Origin: Methanomicrobiales archaeon
GTDB taxonomy: Archaea; Halobacteriota; Methanomicrobia; Methanomicrobiales; Methanospirillaceae
Length of the DNA: 45,990 nucleotides
Assembly: GCA_026394765.1 (NCBI GenBank)
Contig: JAPKXQ010000057.1
Span: forward strand, 1-45,990
Direction of reading: 5' to 3'
The number at the start of each line of letters is the position of its first letter. Position 1 is the first letter of the stretch. Shown piece by piece: positions 37,467-45,990 of this stretch. A model generated the notes under the pieces. That model saw nothing but the letters and a program-made list of their open reading frames with translations. It ran no database searches and had not been told where the DNA came from. Position numbers and translations under genes: made by a program.

Positions 37467-38388
37467 TTAAACGAGATGGGTGATCTCATCTTCTGATAGG
37501 CCGGTGATCCGGGAGATCTCAACAAGTGACATGCCCGCCTCTTTCATGCGATTAAGAATCTTCGCCTCACCTCTAGCTTCACCTCTAGCTTCACCTCTAG
37601 CTTCACCTCTAGCTTCACCTCTGGCTTCACCTTCAGCCCTGAGCTCCTCTCTCCATTTACTAATCCTGTCTGCCAGCATGATTGTCCCCTGAAATGGATT
37701 TGGATAATTTTTCTCCCCTATAGACTTTAAACTTTTCTCAAAGTACAACGAGAACTCTCCATACAACTGCTTCAGATCCGGTTTAGTTGTCATCCACTCG
37801 TTGATATCTTTCCCGATCAGTACTATTCGTTCATCTGCCGCGAACTGCTCCAGAGCAAACAGACATGCTGCGAGATTCCTGCAGTCCAACAGAGGAAGTA
37901 CTTCTAAACGGAGTTCGTCCAGAACCAGGTATGGCACAGATGGAACAAGATGAGATGCCTGAGATGGCATCGTGATAACCTCTCTCACATTATTAGGTAC
38001 ATTCCATGGCACTTCCCCATTATACAGGACCAGGGGAATAATCCCGGGGAGGGAATCTGGCGATGCTGCTCCGGTCCTGACAAGGTCCTGCCAAAGGAGC
38101 GCCATATATGACATCATCCTTGTATGCATCATGGGATCCGGTCTGGACTGAAACTCGATGAGAAGATAGAGCACCATCTCGCGGTCTCCCCATCGGAGTT
38201 TTCCAGATCAGATCATCTTCACGCTCTCTGAGATCATCTGTCACATAACTCCCATTGCACCGTTCAAGTGAACTTATATCAAAGACTTCAACCAGATCGG
38301 CATCAAGAAACCCCACAATAAGATCTGCCATCATGATCGGATAGCTGAACAGACGTTTGTATGGATGATCGTAATCGGTCATAATCAT
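37467..38388 (-). pseudogene. Rpn/YhgA-type PD-(D/E)XK nuclease-transposase family gene split by a single frameshift
   Basis: N-terminus MTDYDHPYKRLFSYPIMMADLIVGFLDADL...REREDDLIWK in ORF 38020-38388; continuation (LRWGDRE)MVLYLLIEFQSRPDPMMHTRMMSYMALLWQDL in ORF 37467-38177; removing one A from AAAA (plus-strand TTTT 38199-38202) restores one frame. Confidence 0.82.
37569..37631. repeat. Minisatellite of about five 12-bp units (CTCTAGCTTCAC), encoding (RGEA)n
   Basis: Direct sequence; in-frame within the Rpn-like ORF. Confidence 0.9.
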
Positions 38389-38937
38389 CAGTCCTCTTCA
38401 TCCGTTGATCACTGTCATGGCACAGGATCAGGAAAAGTATGAACGTGACCAAAAATATGCTAGGAAACCAGATATTCATTCTGATTTGAGGATGCACAAA
38501 AAACTTGAGCATCAGGAGTTTCAACCTCAATATCTATCTATTTTTACAAACCCCTGGTTTTTTTATTGCCTGCGGTTCAGAATGTTCCTCTCGCAGTATT
38601 ATCTGTCGATAATAATTTAACACGTGGTGATTGGAAATGCAAAGGTATGGTTGTTCTTCAAGTCATGACACTTGTATCTGATGAGAGTCGAGCAATTACG
38701 TTGATGCCGACCTTTAAAATTGGTTAAGTCAGGTAATTTACCAAGATTAACTCATCCCTGCTATTATGGAAGGATTCATTGCATCTTCTATCAGGGTAGT
38801 TCTCTCTTCAATGTCCCGTTTCTAGGTTTTGTCAGGCTGGCACAGCTGCACTATGAACGAAACCTTGAATTTTCTTAATTTAACCCCTTATTAAGCAGAG
38901 GGCCAGAAAAGAAGAGGGGTTTAAATGGGTAGAGCCT

Positions 38938-40149
38938 TCACAGCACGGCTAGCGTTACGCTGTTTGAGGTCCCGCCCCCGGGTGCGGGGTTGAAAACGGT
39001 GATGGGTACGCGCTTCCTCGTCCTGATATCGGCGCGTGGTATGATACTTCTGAGTCTTGTTGCCGAGATGTAGGTGGTATCCCTGTTGTCACCATTCCAT
39101 CGTATTATGCTCCCGCGGACGAAGCTGGTCCCTGTCACCGTGAGCACGAAGTTGGGTCCCCCTGCAGTGACATTGGTTGGGTTGATGCTGCGAAGGTCGG
39201 GGCGTCCGTTCTTCACGAGGTAGGAGATGTTGCGGGAGAACCCTCCTCCTGGGCCGGGGTTGAATACCCTCACCTGATACAGTCCTGCACGGGCTACGTC
39301 AGCGGCCAGTATATTGGCTTTGAGTTTGGTGGCAGAATCATAGGTAGTTGTTCGGACCTTCCCATTCCACTGGAGCTTGCTCCCGGAGAGGAACTGGCTC
39401 CCGGTCGCGGTGAGGACAAAGGGCCCTCTTCCGGCGACCACACTTACGGGTGAGAGCGAGGTAAGTTTTGGTCCTAAATTCTTGATAGTGAAGGGCAGCG
39501 GCGAAGAACTTCCTCCTCCAGGACTCGGGTTATAGACCGTGACGTTCTTTTTGCCTGCTGCGGTGAGATCTGACTGGAGGATAGTGGCATTGAGGGACGT
39601 TTCAGAGATGTACGTCGTGTTTCTCTCATCACCCTCCCACCTGACTTTGCTGGTGGGGAGGAAGTTGGTCCCTGTCACTGTGAGGTTGAATCCCGCTGCG
39701 CCGACTTTCTTGGAAGATGGCGTGAGGGTTGTGAGGGTGGGAACAGTGTTTTGTATGGTGAATGTTAAGTTCCCGGACGCCTCGTGGCTCGAGGTGTTCA
39801 CGACTCCGACATTTTTTGTCCCGGCACTGGTGATGTACGACGCCGGTATGATGACATTGAGTGTCGTGTTCGAGACATAGTTCGTTGTCGTCAGGTTAGT
39901 CCCATCCCACTGGATGTGGCATTCACTGGTGAAGCTTAAACCCGTCGCGGTGAGGATAAAAGCTGAACCCCCCATGGTGGTTGCATTGGGGTTGATCGAC
40001 ATCAATGCTGGTGCTGCGAGGGCAGGTGCACTGAGTGCGATGACGAGGAGGAGCACCGCAAGTCCATAGGTGACTGCGTGCACCCTCCCGGGGCGTGGAA
40101 TCGTGTCAAGTACTTCAAAATTTCCGATTGATGGTGGCATACCGATCAC
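38938..40149 (-). CDS. Secreted IPT/TIG-repeat protein (about 4 repeats), paralogue of 34790-36283
   Basis: Same repeat pattern and a nearly identical C-terminal segment (TRKRVPITVFNPAPGGGTSNSVTLAVL). Confidence 0.82.
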   Translation of the reverse strand: MIGMPPSIGNFEVLDTIPRPGRVHAVTYGLAVLLLVIALSAPALAAPALMSINPNATTMGGSAFILTATGLSFTSECHIQWDGTNLTTTNYVSNTTLNVIIPASYITSAGTKNVGVVNTSSHEASGNLTFTIQNTVPTLTTLTPSSKKVGAAGFNLTVTGTNFLPTSKVRWEGDERNTTYISETSLNATILQSDLTAAGKKNVTVYNPSPGGGSSSPLPFTIKNLGPKLTSLSPVSVVAGRGPFVLTATGSQFLSGSKLQWNGKVRTTTYDSATKLKANILAADVARAGLYQVRVFNPGPGGGFSRNISYLVKNGRPDLRSINPTNVTAGGPNFVLTVTGTSFVRGSIIRWNGDNRDTTYISATRLRSIIPRADIRTRKRVPITVFNPAPGGGTSNSVTLAVL

Positions 40150-40355
40150 ATCCTTTCTCTATGTAGTAGGATCAGAATGGTGGGAGAAAAACCTTCGTCC
40201 TCTGACCCGGGTGGTGTGCCAGGCGGGTTGATCTGCCTGGGACTCTTCATCATCAGGGCGCGCAAAAGCGAAAATACGGCGTTTTCGGAGTTCTGGTCCA
40301 GATAAAAAGGGGATGAATCGGTTTTCTTCTTCAGGTTATGGTCTGGTATAACCTG

Positions 40356-43300
40356 TCATGGCCTCTTCCATATCGTATAGGACTTTCCGAACGACTTTCC
40401 TCCACCTGGCGTGGGGTTCTGGACCTTGACTGTGAATTTCCCGGGTACCAAGACGTAGCTCGCTGGAATCGCAGCACTTATCTGGGCAGTTGAGATGTAC
40501 CTCGTGACCACCTCGGCATTGTTCCAGAGGACTTTGCTCCCTTTCACGAACCGAACCCCGTTAATAGTGAGCGTGAAGCCTCCTCCTCCCATAATCCACA
40601 TGGTGGGATAGAATGAGAGGATCTGGGGGACTGGGTTTCTCACCGTGAACTGCTTTGCATTGGAGTTCTTTCCATCTGAGTTTATCACTGATATAGCAAC
40701 ATACTTCCCGCTCAATGTCTCGGATGGCGGGACATAGGCCTTGACCCTAGTCGCACTATAGTAGGTGGTCCCCAGGATCTGAGTGCCCCACTTCACCCGG
40801 CTCCCCTTGGCGAAGTTGGCACCGGTCACGGTGATGGTGAAACCGGTCTTTCCTGCTGAGACCTGCGCTGGGCTGATGGAGCTGACTGTCGGTGAGCCCA
40901 CCGCAAGGATGGTGAAGGTCTTCGCAGTCGAGGTGCAGCTGAGGTCAGGGTTGTATACCGTGACGCTCTTGGTCCCTGTGGTGGTCAGGTAGCTTGCTGG
41001 TATGGTGGCGTCGATTCGGTTGGATGAGACGAAGGTGGTTGAGAGGTCAGTGCCTCCCCACCGGACCGTACATCCTGATACAAAGGCCTCGCCGGTGACG
41101 ACTATCTTGGTCGCCGGGTCACCTTCCATCGCCGTGTCCGGGCTGATGGCGGTGATGGTGGGGCAGGCCGTTATGGTGAAGGTCTGGCTGTTCGAAGTAC
41201 CGCCACAGCTGTAGACCGTAACTGTGGCCGTTCCACCCGAGGCGATGTCAGTTGCAAGGATCGATGCGGTAATCGTGGTTGCAGAAACATAGGTGGTGGT
41301 TCGATCCCCTCCATTCCACCTGACCTTGCTCGCAGTATTGAAGTTGCTCCCTGTTACTGTGAGGGTGAAAGCTGCTCCTCCTGCGGCGGTCTGAGTGGGA
41401 CTGATACTTGAGATGGATGGGACTGGCGACGATGCAATGGTGAATGTCGCTGGATTGGACGTCCCACCACCGGGGGTCACAACTGTGACACTCACCGATC
41501 CTGGGCTCGCAATGAGCGACGCACTAATGTTTCCAATCAGCTCTGTTGCTGAGTTGTATGTCGTTGGGACTGATGCCCCATTCCAGTTCACAGTCGAACT
41601 GGATGTAAAGTTCAGTCCAGTTACCGTTAGATTAAATGGGGAGGTATCAATGCATGCTGTTTTTGTGGTGGGACTTATTGAGCTAATGACTGGGGTGGGA
41701 GGGGTCTGGATAGTAAACGGTAGGATTCCAGAAGATCCGCCTCCTGGGGTGGGGTTGAAGACCGCAACATTTGCCGTCCCGGCATTTGCTATATCTGAAG
41801 CGGGAATTGTGGCCTGAAGGACTGTAGCAGAGCTATATGTCGTAGTCTTGTTCACCCCGTTCCATTGAACCTTGCTGATTGAGGTGAAGTTGGCCCCGTT
41901 CAGCGTGAGGGTGAAAATGTTTCCTCCTGCATAATTTACCGTTGGGCTGATGGTGGTGAGAGTGGGAACCGGGAGTTGGTTTACAGTAAAGTTCAGGTCG
42001 GTGACAGACCCCAAGCAGGGTGGTGGATTGAACACAGTGATAGTCTTTGTCCCTTCTGTCTGGAGATCGGTTGATGGGATGGATACCCGGAGCTGGGATG
42101 AGGAGTATGAAGTAATTGTCTTGTTCACTCCACCCAGTTGAGCCCAGCACCCGGAGATAAAGTTTGCCCCATTGATAGTGAGGGTGAAACCTGCTTCACC
42201 AACATACTTCGAGGTTGGGCTTATGTTGGTGATGCTTGGTGTCGGGCAGGTTGTGACGATGAGGGGGACCGATGGGGTAGATTCACCAGAACCGGGCTCA
42301 GAATTGAAGACAGTAATTCCAAGGGTTCCGGTGGCATCGATATCGGTATTTAGAATCTGGACTGTCAGATTTGTTGAACTACGGAACCATGTTGTTCGGG
42401 GAAGTCCGTCTCTTCGACCCTGGCTGTTCGTTGTGAACCCTGTCCCTAGGACGGTGAGATTGAAAGTTGGTCCCCCCACGTACGCCGTGTTTGGTACAAT
42501 ACTACTTATGGTGGGTAATGGGGTGGCCGAGATAGTAAAGGTCACTGGATCGGAAGACCCCGCGCCAGGTTCAGAATTGTAAACCGTGATGAGAGCTGAA
42601 CCAACGACACCAATGTTGGCGGGTGGGTTGACAACTTGTCCTGTGAGGTTAGTAACGGAGTTAAATGTAGTGGGAAGGTCTGCACCATCCCATCGGACGT
42701 GGCTATTGGTCGTGAAGTTAACCCCTAATACGACGAGGTTGAATGGGAGAGTACTCCCTGCAATGACGCTTTGTGGGTTGATAGAGAGTATTGTGGGTTT
42801 GGAATAGGGGGTAACGGTGTAACTGTAGGGGTCAGAATCTATACCTGGTCCGGGGGTTAGGTCAGGGTTTCGCACGACAACGCTCACAGTCCGTGGAACA
42901 ATACCCCCGGCGAATTTTATGGCAGGTATCGTGACAACGATCTGTGTATCAGTGATAGATGTGGGGGTGTATGGGTCGGTGAATCCCGCATCATCGAAGA
43001 ACACGGTACATCCCCGTGTAAAGTTGAGGCCTTGAATCGTAAAGACCGTGTCTCCATTATTGACACGCGTCGTAATTGGCGAGATACTGGTGATGGAGGG
43101 TTTGAAAGAATTATAAAACACGGCCAATATAACAACATCAGGAATTATCCTATCGTCATTAACATCTACTTTAAACGTAGCTTTGTTGTTGGTATCGCGT
43201 GGAGTTACACCAAGTAAAGAAACCCAAGTTAAAGGGAGGTTGGGAATGGAAACTGCACCAGCAATGTTTTCATTAAAGTATACATAACTGCCTCCGCCTG

Positions 43301-44507
43301 GTACATTATTATTATGTGAGATAGCCATAACCTCAGCCGTTAGAACATTTGCTGGGTATATAGTCGCACCGGAGAATGGAGCGTATGCTACCATCTCATC
43401 TAATGTCAGCCATGTATATGCCACTGGTCTCTCGAGGTGATCACACCCCTCGTTGATAAAGAACGTTACCTTTCCGATTCCTGCAGCAGGATCATTGTAG
43501 ATTACCAGGAGATATGCCCCGTCGATAGTCGCATCAGGGAAGGCCCCTCCGATGTTCACTAGACTAAATGTGTTAGCAGCCGTTAGAGAGAGTCCACTTT
43601 TCACATCATAGATCATGATACCGTCATTAAAATCGCCAACGACTGTATTGGGATGGCCGAGGCTATCGTACTGGTGCCCGCTGGGGCCTGCGGGGGTTAC
43701 AGGAACAGAATTAAAAAATGTATTCACATTGCTCGGCATGGTGTGAACGGTATCTCCATGGTAGAAGACATACAGCCGTGCCGTGTCAATTGTACTTCCT
43801 GCAGGTAATACTAGTGGTCCGGGCCACGTAAAGGTTATTAATGGCCACCCCGTCGCGGCACCTGGTGAGAATAATTGGACATTCCCATACACGGTTCTGA
43901 CCAGTTTCGTGGTGATATCAAGATCGCCTGGCATATTGGTGAACCTCTTCCCCTTGTACCCGTGGTTGTAGACGATCATATTCTGTCGCAGGAAGTAGTT
44001 TGTCCTGAGATTGCCCACGATGGCTCGATGGGGGTCTGCTGTTACGTTGACCGAGAGAGTCGTCCCTGCCGTCCGTTTGTTTAGATCAGGGAGTGCAACA
44101 ATTTCTGAACCCCCAGGTAACAATGCAGCAGTAGTTGCCGCGGCTACCACCAATACGTTATTCACCTTAAGTTCTACTAAAACCGGGTCTACTGTCCCTG
44201 CTGCACCATTGTTTATGATTGTTGCATAGTAGGTATTCGTCTCGTTTGCAAAGACGAATGCATCTCCGTTGGTGTTGGCACCAAAGGCGTCATCATTTGC
44301 CCATACAGCAGTAACCGCAACATCAGGTACCTGGGCCATCACGCCCATCGGGATGACAAGGCATCCAATGAGGATACAGCAAAAAGCAAGTAAATGCCAG
44401 TTTGCCCCCCTCTTTGTACAAGGCTCTTGTGGAGAGATAGCATGCTCTATCATAGTGTATAACATGACGTCCACCTCATGAACGATAAAAATGTAATTAA
44501 CGTGCAC
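40356..44507 (-). CDS. Large surface protein: N-terminal CARDB-like and DUF3344-like region followed by about 10 IPT/TIG repeats
   Basis: VAVTAVWANDDAFGANTNGDAFVFANETNTYYATIINNG; ...TFTWPGPLVLPAGSTIDTARLYVFYHGDT...; ten repeats of the type P.I.SISP...G..FTLTV.G.NF...S.V.W.G...TTY. Confidence 0.8.
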   Translation of the reverse strand: MHVNYIFIVHEVDVMLYTMIEHAISPQEPCTKRGANWHLLAFCCILIGCLVIPMGVMAQVPDVAVTAVWANDDAFGANTNGDAFVFANETNTYYATIINNGAAGTVDPVLVELKVNNVLVVAAATTAALLPGGSEIVALPDLNKRTAGTTLSVNVTADPHRAIVGNLRTNYFLRQNMIVYNHGYKGKRFTNMPGDLDITTKLVRTVYGNVQLFSPGAATGWPLITFTWPGPLVLPAGSTIDTARLYVFYHGDTVHTMPSNVNTFFNSVPVTPAGPSGHQYDSLGHPNTVVGDFNDGIMIYDVKSGLSLTAANTFSLVNIGGAFPDATIDGAYLLVIYNDPAAGIGKVTFFINEGCDHLERPVAYTWLTLDEMVAYAPFSGATIYPANVLTAEVMAISHNNNVPGGGSYVYFNENIAGAVSIPNLPLTWVSLLGVTPRDTNNKATFKVDVNDDRIIPDVVILAVFYNSFKPSITSISPITTRVNNGDTVFTIQGLNFTRGCTVFFDDAGFTDPYTPTSITDTQIVVTIPAIKFAGGIVPRTVSVVVRNPDLTPGPGIDSDPYSYTVTPYSKPTILSINPQSVIAGSTLPFNLVVLGVNFTTNSHVRWDGADLPTTFNSVTNLTGQVVNPPANIGVVGSALITVYNSEPGAGSSDPVTFTISATPLPTISSIVPNTAYVGGPTFNLTVLGTGFTTNSQGRRDGLPRTTWFRSSTNLTVQILNTDIDATGTLGITVFNSEPGSGESTPSVPLIVTTCPTPSITNISPTSKYVGEAGFTLTINGANFISGCWAQLGGVNKTITSYSSSQLRVSIPSTDLQTEGTKTITVFNPPPCLGSVTDLNFTVNQLPVPTLTTISPTVNYAGGNIFTLTLNGANFTSISKVQWNGVNKTTTYSSATVLQATIPASDIANAGTANVAVFNPTPGGGSSGILPFTIQTPPTPVISSISPTTKTACIDTSPFNLTVTGLNFTSSSTVNWNGASVPTTYNSATELIGNISASLIASPGSVSVTVVTPGGGTSNPATFTIASSPVPSISSISPTQTAAGGAAFTLTVTGSNFNTASKVRWNGGDRTTTYVSATTITASILATDIASGGTATVTVYSCGGTSNSQTFTITACPTITAISPDTAMEGDPATKIVVTGEAFVSGCTVRWGGTDLSTTFVSSNRIDATIPASYLTTTGTKSVTVYNPDLSCTSTAKTFTILAVGSPTVSSISPAQVSAGKTGFTITVTGANFAKGSRVKWGTQILGTTYYSATRVKAYVPPSETLSGKYVAISVINSDGKNSNAKQFTVRNPVPQILSFYPTMWIMGGGGFTLTINGVRFVKGSKVLWNNAEVVTRYISTAQISAAIPASYVLVPGKFTVKVQNPTPGGGKSFGKSYTIWKRP

Positions 44508-45758
44508 GGTATTTAAATGTATTGGGGTATGGGTGGAAAAACTATATAAAAACGTATTACATAAGGATGGTTTTTTAATATACCTTGCACAGGGAAGGGG
44601 GAATGGGAAAAACTCTCATTCACCTCTGCGCGGTGTTGGTCTGGCACTTATCCGCCCCGTAGTTCCTGGGGTTCAAGATCCAAGAGGCGGAGGTTTTCGA
44701 GATACCTTCACTGGGTCTCGGGGAGAGCCCGGTCCCCTTGGATGGTGAGGACAAACCAGATCTCAACCGCCGTCCACCCCTCGGGGTAGGTGTTCGCGAT
44801 CTTCGGGACGGGGTTAGTGACCATTATCATCGTGGGGATCGATGCCTCGTTGCCGGGATCAGAGCTGATGACCTGGACCTTCGCCGTGGTGCCCGGGGCT
44901 TAACGAAATACCCCCCCAGGAGCGGCGAGATTCATTTATGTCTCATTGATCAGCCTTTTCGGACCTTATTGGTCAAAGTGAAACAGTCATTCTGACAGGT
45001 CTGCATGGACACAAGGCATTTGATGGTATCTTTGCCATCTAGTCAGCACTCTATCTATACTCCAGCAGGTTGCTCTTTAAATTGATAATTACGTGCCCAC
45101 ATGACAACGTTTGTGGATGATGATCCAACTTCAATAGGAATCCTTGAAATCTTCCCGGTATTCATGTCCAGTCAGCATCGATAATATTGGCATAGATTGG
45201 GGATATTGCGCGGTTCTCCTCGCAAAAGATCTTGTTCATCTGTGCGGGCCTTGATCCACGGGTTCCCGAATCTACGGGAAAAACTCGTAAAGGTGCAATA
45301 AGCAAACGGGGAAATAGACCCCTGTGGTCACATTTGGTTGAATGAGCTAATACTCTCGCACGTAGCAAGAATATTATGTTTCGACAGTTTTTCAACCGAT
45401 CAAACTGAAGAAAGGCCATAAACAGGTCATGGTTGCTCTAGCAAGGAAATTGTTCTGCATCATCTTTCACCTGCTCACTCACAAAGAATGATATGAGGAC
45501 CTCCTGATGCAGAAACCTCAACAGATCCGACTGCTATACAGTCCGATGCTAAAATACTCCTTAAAACCCTACTATAGGGGCCGTTTCACAAACATTTGCT
45601 ATCCTAAACCTCCCCCACGTCGTGGGAAACATCCATTAAATTACTGATCGAATAGAGTCGGGTTTATTGTTCTTCACTTAAAAAAAGTATATAGTAGCAA
45701 CTCCCCCTTCTCTAAAATACAAGAAGTTTCTAAAAAAAGCGAGAATTGGGGGATTTTA

Positions 45759-45965
45759 TCAAGCGAAGGTCGATGCAGGAGGGCGTACCGAGAGATTTCT
45801 TTGAACATTATCAGCGCATGTGTTCAGAGCAGCAGTCAAAACCCCTTGCACGAATGTTTTTCCAGACTTCACTTTTTCTTTCATTAGCATAAGATGTAAT
45901 TTTATAATATTATGGCAGGCCAATGCCAGAAAGAGCTCACCTGCGCAAGCATCCTTGCCTTTCAA
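45759..45965 (-). pseudogene. Possible transposase C-terminal fragment
   Basis: KGKDACAGELFLALACHNIIKLHLM resembles the ...LALAHNLRKL... tail of DDE transposases; weak. Confidence 0.2.
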
Positions 45966-45990
45966 AGAAAACCCTCTAAATCTCCTATTA

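Noticed and set aside
37569-37631. 12-bp repeats considered as a CRISPR-like array
   Set aside because: Repeats are contiguous, without spacers, and in-frame in a coding region; no cas genes in the window.

Overview
Archaeal (methanogen-like, probably Methanomicrobiales; inferred from gene content) chromosome segment. Roughly 0.6-22.8 kb is a sulfur-trafficking and cysteine island. It carries class-V PLP cysteine-desulfurase-like enzymes, MoaE, MoaD, broken NifS/IscU/ThiF genes, a radical SAM enzyme, an AIR-synthase-like protein, a ThiN-like protein, a ThiS-like carrier with a TtuA/Ncs6 thiolase, FdhD, LarE, a small Cys-rich HTH regulator, SepCysS, MetY, MetX-CBS, ThiI and CysK. It also has two different tRNA-Cys(GCA) genes. 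Each tRNA-Cys sits immediately upstream of a protein operon: tRNA-Cys/SepCysS/MetY/MetX, and tRNA-Cys/DUF1890/DUF1894. The most striking signal is a 14-bp palindrome, TTCACAATTGTGAA, with close variants. It recurs next to the TATA-like elements of both tRNA-Cys operons, the HTH-LarE-FdhD operon, the second desulfurase-CysK operon and the radical SAM...MoaE operon. A symmetric variant, TTCATAATTATGAA, lies before the ThiN/AIRS operon. I propose an unnamed cysteine/sulfur regulon controlled by the Cys-rich HTH protein at 10714-11043. The rest of the window holds an ABC exporter with an OB-fold lipoprotein, a MarR/DUF169 divergent pair, an integrase remnant, an RND transporter beside paired COG1361-type surface proteins, tRNA-Thr, an ABC-2 exporter, a flippase, three IPT/TIG-repeat surface proteins (two from a duplication), a frameshifted Rpn-type nuclease gene with a 12-bp minisatellite, and a mostly decayed right end. 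All family calls were made by eye from translated motifs; no database search was run.
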